Below are positions 25,263 through 33,962 of a DNA stretch of 40,685 bases, piece after piece. The translations under genes were made by a program, and so were the position numbers. Origin of the DNA: Lachnospiraceae bacterium (GTDB taxonomy: Bacteria; Bacillota; Clostridia; Lachnospirales; Lachnospiraceae); assembly GCA_017478245.1 (NCBI GenBank), contig JAFVDW010000053.1:1-40685 (forward strand), written 5' to 3'. Numbering within the stretch: position 1 is the first letter of the stretch; each line of letters opens with the position of its first letter. Under the pieces are notes generated by a model that ran no database searches, was not told the DNA's origin, and saw nothing but the letters and a program-made list of their open reading frames with translations.

Positions 25263-26357
25263 ATGGCTAGACTAAAAATTGGTTTTATCGGCTTAGGATT
25301 AATCGGCGGCTCCATTGCCAGAGCGCTCAAAACGAATATACCGGAGGTTTCCATCACTGCCTATGATGTAAATGTTGATACTTTAAAGCTTGCCGTCCGG
25401 GAACAGGTCGTGGATTATGCAGCAATCTCCATTGACAACAATTTTTCTGATTGCGATTATCTGTTTCTATGTGCGCCGGTGCAGAAAAATGATGTGAATC
25501 TGATGACTGTAAAGCAATTTCTCTCCCCCGCTTGTCTGATTACAGATGTGGGAAGTGTAAAGACCCAGATTCACACCGTCATCCGAGAAGCCGGTCTGGA
25601 ATCGCAGTTCATCGGCGGACATCCTATGACCGGAAGCGAACGAACCGGCTTTGCCAATTCTAAAGCAGTTCTTTTGGAGAACGCATACTATATTTTGACT
25701 CCTACGAATTCCGTTTCACAAGCAAAGCTGGAACAATATCGGGAACTTGTGACACGACTGGGCGCAATTCCCTTGATTCTTGATTATGAACAGCACGACT
25801 ATGTGACAGCAGCCATCAGCCATCTGCCCCATGTAATTGCTGCTTCTTTAGTAAATCTGGTGCGAGAGCACGACTCTGCGGACGGTATTATGAAAATGAT
25901 CGCCGCAGGCGGTTTCAAGGACATTACCAGGATTGCATCCTCCTCCGCCATTATGTGGCAGCAAATCTGTCTGACAAACACAGAAAACATTAATATTCTA
26001 TTATCGAATTATATACATGCACTGCAAGTCATCCAGGAGCAATTATCTGCAAGAGACGCGGATGCCCTTTATGAATTATTCGACAGTGCACGCATCTACA
26101 GAGACTCCTTTGTAGACGCATCCAGCGGTCCCATCAAACGCTCCTATGCATTCAAGCTGGATATTGCGGACCGTCCCGGCGGTTTGGCTACCGTAGTGGG
26201 TCTTTTGGCGGAGCGTGCCATCAATATCAAAAATATTGGCATTACCCACAATCGTGAGGATGAATATGGGGTACTCCACATGGAGTTCTACAACGAGGAG
26301 GCTTTGCATAGCGCAAAAAAAATCCTGTCAGAGCATGATTACTCCATACAGGATTAA
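25263..26357 (+). CDS. tyrA: Prephenate dehydrogenase with C-terminal ACT domain
   Basis: TyrA converts prephenate to 4-hydroxyphenylpyruvate with NAD+, the committed step to tyrosine. The protein has 364 residues from the ATG at 25263 (MARLKIGFIGLGLIGGS), chosen because GAGG lies 6 bases upstream and earlier in-frame codons precede the promoter start. The Rossmann loop is GFIGLGLIGGS, and the catalytic His segment is GGHPMTGSERTGF. The helical dimerisation domain includes DYVTAAISHLPHVIAASLVN. A C-terminal ACT domain (LDIADRPGGLATVVGLLAER, INIKNIGITHNRE) suggests feedback regulation by tyrosine. No shikimate genes are adjacent. It is convergent with the vanZ-like gene, and the two stop codons overlap. 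Confidence 0.95.
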   Translation: MARLKIGFIGLGLIGGSIARALKTNIPEVSITAYDVNVDTLKLAVREQVVDYAAISIDNNFSDCDYLFLCAPVQKNDVNLMTVKQFLSPACLITDVGSVKTQIHTVIREAGLESQFIGGHPMTGSERTGFANSKAVLLENAYYILTPTNSVSQAKLEQYRELVTRLGAIPLILDYEQHDYVTAAISHLPHVIAASLVNLVREHDSADGIMKMIAAGGFKDITRIASSSAIMWQQICLTNTENINILLSNYIHALQVIQEQLSARDADALYELFDSARIYRDSFVDASSGPIKRSYAFKLDIADRPGGLATVVGLLAERAINIKNIGITHNREDEYGVLHMEFYNEEALHSAKKILSEHDYSIQD

Positions 26358-26935
26358 GTTCTTTTCTTTGTCTTCCTTTTATGGGCTTTCAGCAGCTTGA
26401 AACAAACCATAAGCACCCACATTCCAAAGATACCGCCGCAAGTATCCAAAATCACATCGGCAAAACAGCCATATCGCCCCGGAACAAATCTTTGATGAAG
26501 CTCATCTGCGGCAGCCGACACAAACACCCAACCGACTGTCAGCAGATACAGGCGGCGACCCTGAGGAATCCACTGCACCAACAGTTCATATACCAGAAAA
26601 CCCATGCAGGCATACTCGCAAAAATGAGCCAGTTTTCGAATCGGGTGCTCAAAGTATTCCGTCAACTCCTGTTTGAAATTTTGCGTCCAATCCCTTCGCG
26701 CAATCGTCTCAAGCAATTCTACACATTTTTCCGAGACCATCTGGCTGAGATTTCCGGATTCCTTTCCGTCCTGTTCCGAAAACGAAAAAATCACTCCATA
26801 GAGAAGCACTAGCAAAATAGCCGCCATAATACTGACGGCTATTTGCTTTTTATGATTGACTTGATTATTTTTGCTTCTTTGAAATCGATTACTTTTCATT
26901 GTTAAATGATTGATATACTTCAATTCTATTTGCAT
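26354..26935 (-). CDS. VanZ-like membrane protein
   Basis: A 193-residue integral membrane protein of the VanZ family. Four hydrophobic segments are visible: about 33-50 (AVSIMAAILLVLLYGVIF), 105-122 (ACMGFLVYELLVQW), 130-147 (LYLLTVGWVFVSAAA) and 165-185. Family features include KLAHFCEYACMGFL and ADELHQRFVPGRYGCFADVILD. VanZ confers low-level teicoplanin resistance in enterococci. Chromosomal homologues like this have no known substrate, so no resistance role is implied. It overlaps pilZ by 47 bases if the first ATG is used. Another ATG at 26897-26899 overlaps the pilZ stop and would give a 181-residue protein. Either way the two are translationally coupled. At its 3' end it shares TTAA with tyrA. 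Confidence 0.85.
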   Translation of the reverse strand: MQIELKYINHLTMKSNRFQRSKNNQVNHKKQIAVSIMAAILLVLLYGVIFSFSEQDGKESGNLSQMVSEKCVELLETIARRDWTQNFKQELTEYFEHPIRKLAHFCEYACMGFLVYELLVQWIPQGRRLYLLTVGWVFVSAAADELHQRFVPGRYGCFADVILDTCGGIFGMWVLMVCFKLLKAHKRKTKKRT

Positions 26936-27230
26936 CTACTTCCGGCATTCCTACAAAGCACGCACCGTAGATAATTTTGTCCTCTTTTAGTTCAATACGG
27001 ACAATCTGCAGAAACGCATGCAAAACTTCCTTGGTCCAAATCGTCAGATAAGCCTCATACACCGCACCAATCTGCAATACTTCTTTGCAGACAAAGCCAA
27101 CACCGCCTTTCGATACATCTTGAACATCTATTGACACAACATCATGATCTCTGTCACTGTTGGGGTCCAAGCGCTTGATAATCAGTCTGGACTGCAATTC
27201 TGTTCTCTTGCTTTTTCTTCTCTCCTGCAT
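26889..27230 (-). CDS. PilZ-domain protein, probable cyclic di-GMP binder
   Basis: A 113-residue single-domain PilZ protein. It has the N-terminal arginine motif (QERRKSKR, an RxxxR-type site) and the DxSxxG motif as DVSKGGVGF, which together bind the guanines of c-di-GMP. There is no YcgR-like N-terminal domain, so it is a stand-alone effector. GGAG lies 7 bases before the ATG at 27228-27230. It is co-transcribed with the vanZ-like gene, suggesting a c-di-GMP-linked envelope function. This is context only. No diguanylate cyclase is in the window. Confidence 0.88.
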   Translation of the reverse strand: MQERRKSKRTELQSRLIIKRLDPNSDRDHDVVSIDVQDVSKGGVGFVCKEVLQIGAVYEAYLTIWTKEVLHAFLQIVRIELKEDKIIYGACFVGMPEVDANRIEVYQSFNNEK

Positions 27231-27287
27231 AATGTAACTCCATTTCTGCGCCGCAGCGCCATCCCATTATAACGTGTAGACGCTTTT

Positions 27288-27316
27288 AGTATACCATTTA
27301 ATAATATTCCTCTCAA
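27288..27316 (-). promoter_or_regulatory. Promoter of pilZ-vanZ
   Basis: On the minus strand TTGAGA (27316-27311), 17 bases, TATACT (27293-27288), starting 15 bases after the queA stop codon. A second possible -10 TATAAT at about 27265 lacks a -35. No terminator separates queA from this promoter, so read-through from the Phe T-box operon is possible. Confidence 0.6.
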
Positions 27317-27331
27317 GTACCAATTTGCATC

Positions 27332-28366
27332 CTAGCCTTCGTCAGTGATAAACATAGCATCTCCAAAGCTGAAGAACCGATATCTTTCACGAATTGCATT
27401 CTCATAAGCAGCAAGCACCCGCTCTCTTCCGGCAAGTGCAGATACCAGCATCACCAATGTGGACTCCGGCAGGTGAAAATTCGTAATCAGGCAATCCAAC
27501 ACCTTGAATTGATATCCCGGATAAATGAAAATCTCTGTGTTGTCACAGCCGGCATGTACTACTCCCGTCTCATCCGCAGCGCTTTCAATGGTACGACAAC
27601 TGGTGGTTCCCACACAGATCACTCTGCCTCCATCCTGCTTGGTACGGTTGATGAGCTCTGCCGCCTCTGGCATGATTTCATAATATTCCGAGTGCATATG
27701 GTGTGCCAGAATGTCATCCTCTTTCACCGGTCGAAAAGTTCCTAGCCCCACATGTAGCGTCACATAGGCTATTCGAATCCCTTTTTCGGCAATCTGCTCC
27801 AAAAGTTCCTTCGTAAAATGCAGTCCTGCCGTAGGCGCTGCCGCCGAGCCCTCATACTTTGCATAAACCGTCTGATAACGGTTTTTATCCTGAAGCTTAT
27901 GGGTGATATAAGGAGGAAGCGGCATTTCACCAAGACGATCCAATACCTCCTCAAAAATACCCTCGTACTCAAAATGAATCAGCCTGTTGCCTTCCTCCAC
28001 TACCTCAAGCACTTCCGCTTTCAGCAATCCGTCACCAAAGCTTAATCGCGTGCCGGGTCTACATTTTTTGCCCGGCTTCACCAGCGTCTCCCACACATCC
28101 TTTTCTCTGCGCTTTAATAAAAGCACCTCCACATGCGCTCCGGTACCCTCGCGCTCTCCCAACAGTCTTGCCGGGATGACCTTCGTGTTGTTGAGCACCA
28201 GACAGTCTCCGGGTTTCAGAAAATCTACGATCTCCCGAAACACATGATGTTCCACCGCGCCGGTGTTCTTGTTCAGCACAAGCAGTCGGGAGGACGAACG
28301 ATCCTTCAGCGGATCTTGCGCAATCAGCTCCTGTGGCAGTTCAAAATAAAAGTCCGATTTTTTCAT
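27332..28366 (-). CDS. queA: S-adenosylmethionine:tRNA ribosyltransferase-isomerase
   Basis: QueA transfers and isomerises the ribosyl part of SAM onto 7-aminomethyl-7-deazaguanine in tRNA, giving epoxyqueuosine at position 34. It has 344 residues, the usual length. Typical segments are [81 protein letters not shown] and [18 protein letters not shown]. Its ATG overlaps the stop codon of the M18 aminopeptidase by one base (TAATG), so the two are translationally coupled. No queC/D/E/F or tgt gene is in the window. It is the fourth gene behind the Phe T-box. Confidence 0.96.
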   Translation of the reverse strand: MKKSDFYFELPQELIAQDPLKDRSSSRLLVLNKNTGAVEHHVFREIVDFLKPGDCLVLNNTKVIPARLLGEREGTGAHVEVLLLKRREKDVWETLVKPGKKCRPGTRLSFGDGLLKAEVLEVVEEGNRLIHFEYEGIFEEVLDRLGEMPLPPYITHKLQDKNRYQTVYAKYEGSAAAPTAGLHFTKELLEQIAEKGIRIAYVTLHVGLGTFRPVKEDDILAHHMHSEYYEIMPEAAELINRTKQDGGRVICVGTTSCRTIESAADETGVVHAGCDNTEIFIYPGYQFKVLDCLITNFHLPESTLVMLVSALAGRERVLAAYENAIRERYRFFSFGDAMFITDEG

Positions 28367-29811
28367 TACAGGGAAACCCCTTCCACAAATGCCTTGTAGC
28401 CGCGATAAGCCTCATAGATATCAGCCTTGCTGGTCGCTTCCCATGGTGCGTGCATGTTCAGGACAGCCACGCCGCTGTCAATCACATTCATTCCATACAG
28501 GGCAAGAATGTAAGCGATGGTTCCACCGCCGCCCAGATCCACTCTACCCAATTCTGCGGTCTGATAGATTACTTTTTTGTCATCCAAAACCTTTCTTAAA
28601 TGAGCAATGTATTCTGCATTAGCATCATTAGAGCCGGATTTACCTCTGGCACCGGTAAACTTGTTAAACACCATACCATCTCCCAGATACGCCACATTTT
28701 TTTTATCGAAGCTGGACGCATAGGTGGGGTCATAAGCACTGCTGACATCGGAGGAAAGCATGCAACTGTGTGCCAAGCATCTTCTTACATTCAGTTCGCT
28801 ATATTCTCCGGTGAGATTCATTACCTCTGCCACTGCGTTCTCAAAGAACTTGGACTGCATACCGGTGGCACCTACAGAGCCGATCTCCTCCTTGTCTACC
28901 AGAATGCAGCACATGGTGCGCTCGGTCTGGGGACTGTCCAGCATTGCCTTCATGGAGGTGAAGGCACAGACTCTGTCGTCCTGTCCGTAAGCCAGTACCA
29001 TACTGCGGTCAAAGCCTGCCTCTCTTGCCTTTCCTGCAGGAACCACTTCCAGTTCTGCAGAGAGGAAATCCTCCTCCTCAATGTCATAGGTCTCCTTCAA
29101 AATATCAAGAATACCCGCCTTTACCGCCTCTTTAGCAGCCGCCTTTTCCTTGCTCTCTTTATTTTTCTTATCTTCCTTTTTGGCATCCTTCTTCTTATCA
29201 ATCACAATGGGTTTATTGCCAATGATGAGATCTAATGCCTCACCCTCAATGACCTTTGCTGCCTTTTTTTCCAACTGCTCCTGCGCCAGATGAATCAACA
29301 GATCCGAGATAAAAAATACCGGATCATCCTCATTCTCACCGATGTTCAGTTCCACTGTGGTGCCGTCCTTTTTCACAACCACACCATGCAATGCCAGAGG
29401 AATCGTCACCCACTGGTATTTCTTCACACCACCGTAATAATGGGTATCCAGATAGGCAAAGCCGCCGTCCTCATACAGGGGATTCTGCTTGATATCCAGT
29501 CTGGGGCTGTCAATATGCGCACCAAGAATATTCAAGCCCTCTGTCATAGGCTTCGTACCGATCTGGAACATCACGATGGATTTGTTCATCCACACACTGT
29601 ACACCTTGTCGCCGGACTTCAAGTTCTCTCCTGCCTTGATGATGCTCTCCAATTCTCTGTAGCCACCTGCCTCTACCGCATTGACAATGGTATCCACACA
29701 CTCTCTTTCCGTTTTGCCCTGATCCAGAAAATCTCTGTATTCCTGACAGATCTGTTCCAATTCCTTCAAATGCTTTTTATCATAAGTTTCCCACGCATTT
29801 TTACGTTCCAT
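28366..29811 (-). CDS. M18-family aspartyl aminopeptidase-like metallopeptidase
   Basis: A 481-residue dodecamer-type cytoplasmic aminopeptidase that removes N-terminal residues from peptides, preferably acidic ones in characterised relatives. Metal-site regions are [10 protein letters not shown] (about 96-105), [14 protein letters not shown] with the catalytic Glu pair, and the C-terminal [20 protein letters not shown] with the last His ligand. An inserted Lys/Glu-rich stretch ([18 protein letters not shown], around residues 200-220) interrupts the dimerisation region and is longer than in typical DNPEP. AAAGGACGG precedes the ATG at 29811. It lies 31 bases after pheT and overlaps queA, so it is part of the pheST operon. 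Confidence 0.9.
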   Translation of the reverse strand: MERKNAWETYDKKHLKELEQICQEYRDFLDQGKTERECVDTIVNAVEAGGYRELESIIKAGENLKSGDKVYSVWMNKSIVMFQIGTKPMTEGLNILGAHIDSPRLDIKQNPLYEDGGFAYLDTHYYGGVKKYQWVTIPLALHGVVVKKDGTTVELNIGENEDDPVFFISDLLIHLAQEQLEKKAAKVIEGEALDLIIGNKPIVIDKKKDAKKEDKKNKESKEKAAAKEAVKAGILDILKETYDIEEEDFLSAELEVVPAGKAREAGFDRSMVLAYGQDDRVCAFTSMKAMLDSPQTERTMCCILVDKEEIGSVGATGMQSKFFENAVAEVMNLTGEYSELNVRRCLAHSCMLSSDVSSAYDPTYASSFDKKNVAYLGDGMVFNKFTGARGKSGSNDANAEYIAHLRKVLDDKKVIYQTAELGRVDLGGGGTIAYILALYGMNVIDSGVAVLNMHAPWEATSKADIYEAYRGYKAFVEGVSL

Positions 29812-29842
29812 CTTATTCCGTCCTTTCTATCTGATTTTCGTG

Positions 29843-32269
29843 CTATTGTCTCAATTCAATTCCCATCTGCTCTAAACCGTTTAAGATTTTCTTCATGGCT
29901 GCCGCAATATCACTCTCCTCCAAGGTACGATCCTTGGCGCGGAAGGTGATGGAATAAGCCACGGACTTATATCCCTCCTTAATCTGGCTGCCCTCATAGA
30001 TATCAAAAAGCTTATAGGACTCCAGATTCTTACCGGCTCTCTGGGCGATCAGCTCCTCAATCTGCCCTACCAGGACATTCTTAGGAACCACCATACTGAT
30101 GTCGCGGGTCACAGCAGGGAATTTCGCGATTCCCTCATATTTTCTGTCGAAGGTGGTAAACGGTACTACAGCGGGCATATCCAACACAGCCACATACGCC
30201 TTGGTACCGATATTATAGTTATCCAACACCTCGGGATGAACCTCACCCAAATAACCCAGTGTCACGCCCTCATAGCGAATCAGTGCCTGACGTCCGGGAT
30301 GCAGGAAGGTCTTGCCTGCGTTAGGGTCATACTCTTTCTTGTTCTTCATGCCTACGCTTTCTAAGAATTCTTCGATCACGCCCTTTAAGGTAAAGAAATC
30401 TCCATCCCCATAGAAGCCCAGTGTGAACTGCATTCTCTCATCCGGCAGCTCTGTCACAGGCACAGCCTTAGGAAGATAAATATTGCCCAACTCATACAGC
30501 TTCACATTTTTATTTCTGCGATTAAAGTTGGTAGACAAACTGGTGAGCATTCCATTCAGGGAGATAGTTCTCATCACGGAGAAATCCTCGCCCAAAGGAT
30601 TGGAGATGGTCACGGTCTTGCGAAGCTCGTCGTCTGCGGGAAGCAAAAGCTTGTCAAATACCTTGGGGCTCTCAAAGGAATAGGACATTCCCTGAGAGAA
30701 TCCGCAATACTCTGCAATATCTCTTGCCTTCTGCTCGATTCTCAGCTTATAGGAAAGCTTACCATTTGTAGACTCTCCACTGGGCAGTGTAGTAGGAATC
30801 TTGTCATAACCAAAGAATCTTGCCACTTCCTCTGCAATATCTGCCATACCCACCAAATCCTGGCGGAAGGAAGGAATGATTAATTTTTTCTCTCCATCTC
30901 GTTCCACCACTTCAATCTCCAAACGCTTAAAGATTTCCAACATGTCGGCTTCGCTGACATTCGTACCCAACAATTTGTTATATTTTTCTGGCTCAAAAGG
31001 AAGCTCTCTAAGTTCCGCAAGGGGAGATTTGGCATCCACCATCCCACCTACTACCTCACCACAGCCCAGCTCTTCGATAAGCTGACATGCACGATTGATA
31101 GCTGCCTCTGCGTTTCTGGGGTCTAAGCCCTTCTCAAACTTACCGGAAGCATCTGTACGCACACCGACTCTCTTGGCAGACTTTCTGATATTCGGACCAT
31201 TGAAGGTAGCAGCCTCAAACAGTACTGTCTGCACATCATCTGTAATCTTGGAATTTTCACCGCCCATAATACCTGCGATTGCCACTTCCTTCTCTGCATC
31301 ACAGATCATCAGCACCTCACTGTCCAATTTACGCATCTGTCCATCCAAGGTCTGAAATTCTTCTCCATCCTTTGCGCGACGCACAATGATCTTGTTGCCT
31401 GCAATGGTGCTTAAGTCAAATGCATGCATGGGCTGACCGTACTCCTCCATCACATAGTTGGTAATATCTACCAAATTGTTGATGGGGCGAATGCCGCTGG
31501 CAGCAAGTCTTCTCTGCATCCACTTGGGAGAAGGACCAATCTTAATATTTTTGCAGACTCTTGCAATGTATCTGCTGCACAGTTCAGGCGCCTGAATCTC
31601 CACACTGATATAATCACTGGCTTTTTCTGAATTGCCTGTTTCCTTTACCTCAGGAGGGCAGAAGGGCTTGCGGAAGGTAGCTGCCGCCTCTCTGGCAATA
31701 CCAAGCACGCTGTAGCAATCCACGCGGTTACTGGTAATCTCATATTCAAATACCGTGTCACGCAGTCCCAGTACCTCTACTGCGTCTGCTCCTACCTCCA
31801 CATCATCCTCAAAAATATATATTCCGTCTTCCGGTGCTTCAGGATACAGTTCTCTGCTGGAACCCAGCTCCTCGATGGAACACATCATACCATTGGAAGG
31901 TACGCCGCGCAGCTTTCCTGCCTTAATCTTGATTCCTTCCTCAGGAAGAGGACTGCCGTCATGTCCGCCTGCCACTCTTCCACCATCCAATACGACAGGA
32001 ACCTTTGCGCCCTCGAATACATTGGGGGCTCCTGTGACGATCTGAATGGTCTCTGTGCCGATATTAACCTGACATACCACCAGCTTGTCTGCATCGGGAT
32101 GCTTCTCAACGGAGACAATCTGACCTACTACTATTTTTTCCAGATTCTTGTCTGTTCTCTCAAATCCTTCTACCTTGGTGCCGCTTAAGGTCATTGCATC
32201 GCAATATTCCTGATCGGTGCATTCCAGTTCCGGTACATATGCTTTAATCCATGATAATGCTGTATTCAT
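29843..32269 (-). CDS. pheT: Phenylalanyl-tRNA synthetase beta subunit
   Basis: The beta chain of the alpha2-beta2 PheRS, 808 residues. The start is the ATG at 32267-32269 (MNTALSWIKAYVPELE), supported by AAAGGA 8 bases upstream. The open frame extends 31 codons further into the hairpin region but without a ribosome binding site. Visible are the tRNA-binding OB-fold (VVGQIVSVEKHPDADKLVVCQVN), the B3/B4 editing domain (YSVLGIAREAAATF, PINNLVDITNYVMEEYGQPMHAFD), the B5 domain, and the C-terminal anticodon-binding FDX-ACB domain (KFPAVTRDISMVVPKNV). It follows pheS after 202 bases of unusual hairpin sequence. Confidence 0.96.
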   Translation of the reverse strand: MNTALSWIKAYVPELECTDQEYCDAMTLSGTKVEGFERTDKNLEKIVVGQIVSVEKHPDADKLVVCQVNIGTETIQIVTGAPNVFEGAKVPVVLDGGRVAGGHDGSPLPEEGIKIKAGKLRGVPSNGMMCSIEELGSSRELYPEAPEDGIYIFEDDVEVGADAVEVLGLRDTVFEYEITSNRVDCYSVLGIAREAAATFRKPFCPPEVKETGNSEKASDYISVEIQAPELCSRYIARVCKNIKIGPSPKWMQRRLAASGIRPINNLVDITNYVMEEYGQPMHAFDLSTIAGNKIIVRRAKDGEEFQTLDGQMRKLDSEVLMICDAEKEVAIAGIMGGENSKITDDVQTVLFEAATFNGPNIRKSAKRVGVRTDASGKFEKGLDPRNAEAAINRACQLIEELGCGEVVGGMVDAKSPLAELRELPFEPEKYNKLLGTNVSEADMLEIFKRLEIEVVERDGEKKLIIPSFRQDLVGMADIAEEVARFFGYDKIPTTLPSGESTNGKLSYKLRIEQKARDIAEYCGFSQGMSYSFESPKVFDKLLLPADDELRKTVTISNPLGEDFSVMRTISLNGMLTSLSTNFNRRNKNVKLYELGNIYLPKAVPVTELPDERMQFTLGFYGDGDFFTLKGVIEEFLESVGMKNKKEYDPNAGKTFLHPGRQALIRYEGVTLGYLGEVHPEVLDNYNIGTKAYVAVLDMPAVVPFTTFDRKYEGIAKFPAVTRDISMVVPKNVLVGQIEELIAQRAGKNLESYKLFDIYEGSQIKEGYKSVAYSITFRAKDRTLEESDIAAAMKKILNGLEQMGIELRQ

Positions 32270-32322
32270 GATTGTTTTCCTTTCTATACATGTTAATGTT
32301 TTGATTTTGTCGACGCTTACCT

Positions 32323-32475
32323 GCCCACTTCGTGGGCGGCTTTCTCGCGGGTATGTGCTCACAAAACCGCGCTTTCAGCGCTTACTGCCTGCTGACGCAG
32401 GCGTTTTGTTCGCTTAACATCGCAGAAAAGCAAATGCCGCCTACGGCGTCGCTTGCTTTTCTACTGCGATGTTAA
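32323..32475. repeat. Block of four hairpins between pheS and pheT
   Basis: Four inverted repeats follow one another. They are GCCCAC/GTGGGC (32323-32337), GCGCT/AGCGC (32369-32381), GCCTGC/GCAGGC (32387-32402), and a long two-step hairpin with 12-bp arms at 32414-32425 and 32464-32475 plus AAAAGCAA/TTGCTTTT inside. The second and third are enclosed by ACAAAAC (32361-32367) and GTTTTGT (32404-32410), so they can form a three-way junction. The long hairpin contains the pheS stop codon (32472-32474). There is no T run, so it is not an ordinary terminator. It resembles a mobile intergenic repeat module. Confidence 0.8.
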
Positions 32476-33491
32476 AATTGTCGCAGAAATCTGATATCGT
32501 TTTCGTAGAGGAGGCGCATATCATCGATTTCGTATTTCAAAAGTGCGATTCTCTCCAGACCCACACCAAATGCGAAACCTGAATACTCCTCCGGATTGAT
32601 GCCGCTCATCTCAAGCACATGGGGATGTACCATGCCGCAGCCCAATATCTCGATCCAACCACTGCCCTTGCAGAAGCGACAGCCCTTGCCGCCACACTTG
32701 AAGCAGGTCACATCCATCTCTGCGCTGGGCTCTGTGAAAGGGAAGTGATGGGGTCTGAACTTCACCTTGGTCTCCTCGCCGAACAACTCCTTGGCGAACT
32801 CAGCCAATGTGCCCTTCAAATCCGCAAACGTTACGTTCTTGTCAATCACCAGTCCCTCTACCTGATGGAAAGAGGGAGAATGGGTGGCATCTACCTCATC
32901 TGCACGGAACACTCTGCCGGGTGCAATCATACGAATGGGCAGCTTGCCCTTTTCCATCTCATGCACTTGCACACCGGAGGTTTGGGTACGAAGCAAAATA
33001 TCACCGTTGACATAGAAGGTATCCTGCTCATCCTTAGCGGGATGATCTGCCGGAATATTCAATGCTTCGAAGTTATAATAATCCTTCTCCACCTCCGGAC
33101 CTTCTACCACCTCATAGCCCATTCCAATGAAAATTCTCTCAATCTCCTCCAAGGCAATGGTGTTAGGATGTCTGTGACCAATCTCTGCCTTCTTTGCCGG
33201 CAATGTCACATCAATGACCTCTGATTTCATTTTCGCCTCACGAACTGCCTTTTCCATGCGGGTTCTGGATTCCTCCAGTACCTTCTCAATCTCTGCTCTG
33301 GTCTCGTTGACCCACTGACCGACTTTCGGTCTGTCCTCAGGTGTTACATCCTTCATGGACTTCAGTACACTGGTCAGTTCTCCTTTTTTACCCAGGATAC
33401 TCACTCGAATCTCATTGAGTTTGTCTGTGGTGTCACTAGCCTGAATCTGCTCCAGCGCACGCTGTCTGATCTCATCTAATTTTGCTTTCAT
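32472..33491 (-). CDS. pheS: Phenylalanyl-tRNA synthetase alpha subunit
   Basis: The catalytic class II subunit of PheRS, 339 residues, normal length. The N-terminal coiled coil (about 1-85) recognises tRNA. Motif 1 lies around HPNTIALEEIERIFIGMGYEV. Motif 2 (TQTSGVQVHEMEKGKLPIRMIAPGRVFRADEVDATHSP) and motif 3 (EYSGFAFGVGLERIALLKY) are present. A CxxC-CxxC pair (CFKCGGKGCRFCKGSG) may bind zinc. AAAGGA lies 7 bases before the ATG at 33489-33491. A T-box leader precedes it. The stop codon lies inside the long intergenic hairpin. Confidence 0.97.
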   Translation of the reverse strand: MKAKLDEIRQRALEQIQASDTTDKLNEIRVSILGKKGELTSVLKSMKDVTPEDRPKVGQWVNETRAEIEKVLEESRTRMEKAVREAKMKSEVIDVTLPAKKAEIGHRHPNTIALEEIERIFIGMGYEVVEGPEVEKDYYNFEALNIPADHPAKDEQDTFYVNGDILLRTQTSGVQVHEMEKGKLPIRMIAPGRVFRADEVDATHSPSFHQVEGLVIDKNVTFADLKGTLAEFAKELFGEETKVKFRPHHFPFTEPSAEMDVTCFKCGGKGCRFCKGSGWIEILGCGMVHPHVLEMSGINPEEYSGFAFGVGLERIALLKYEIDDMRLLYENDIRFLRQF

Positions 33492-33585
33492 AATGTTTTC
33501 CTTTCTGGTTTATTTTTATTTGATGATTGGTCGGTTTTATAGAATGATTTATTTTGTGATTGTCCCTGCCTCTGCTCATACGCAC

Positions 33586-33916
33586 AAAAAATCCCTCGCA
33601 GCCAGTCATGACTGCAAGGGACGAATCTACCGCGGTACCACCCTGCTTCCTGCTCTTCCTTTGTAATATAAAACAAATCTCAAACAGACACTCGATACGC
33701 ATAACGCGCGCTCACGTCCTGTACTACCACTCATATCATCTCTCATAGATAAAAACAAGCTTCACACAGGCGGCTTCAGTGCGAAATTCAAGCAATCATC
33801 TGAACCCAAGGAGACTTTCAGCTACCAATCTCCTCTCTCTGTGGGAAAATAAAGCTCTACGCAATACAAATTGCCAACACCTTCATCGCCTTTATACTAA
33901 TCTTTAATTCCAATCG
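33586..33916 (-). ncRNA. T-box leader of the pheS-pheT operon
   Basis: A canonical T-box on the minus strand. The conserved sequence AGGGTGGTACCGCGG is at 33644-33630. The terminator, with stem TCCCTTGCAGTCA/TGGCTGCGAGGGA and a TTTTTT tail, is at 33621-33586. Stem I has an AGAGAG/GGTAGCTGAAAG distal loop, a GGAGA/TCTCC stem and the specifier region TGGG-TTC-A, reading UUC (Phe) followed by A as usual. This fits pheS/pheT. The element accounts for the gap between the LTA-synthase-like gene and pheS. When tRNA-Phe is uncharged the antiterminator forms and the whole operon, including M18 peptidase and queA, should be expressed. Confidence 0.95.
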
Positions 33917-33922
33917 ATACTT

Positions 33923-33951
33923 ATTTTAGTCAATTTATCCTCAAATGTCAA
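33923..33951 (-). promoter_or_regulatory. Promoter of the Phe T-box operon
   Basis: On the minus strand TTGACA (33951-33946), 17 bases, TAAAAT (33928-33923), expected start near 33916. It begins 12 bases after the stop codon of the LTA-synthase-like gene. Confidence 0.82.
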
Positions 33952-33962
33952 GTGTTGGAGCT

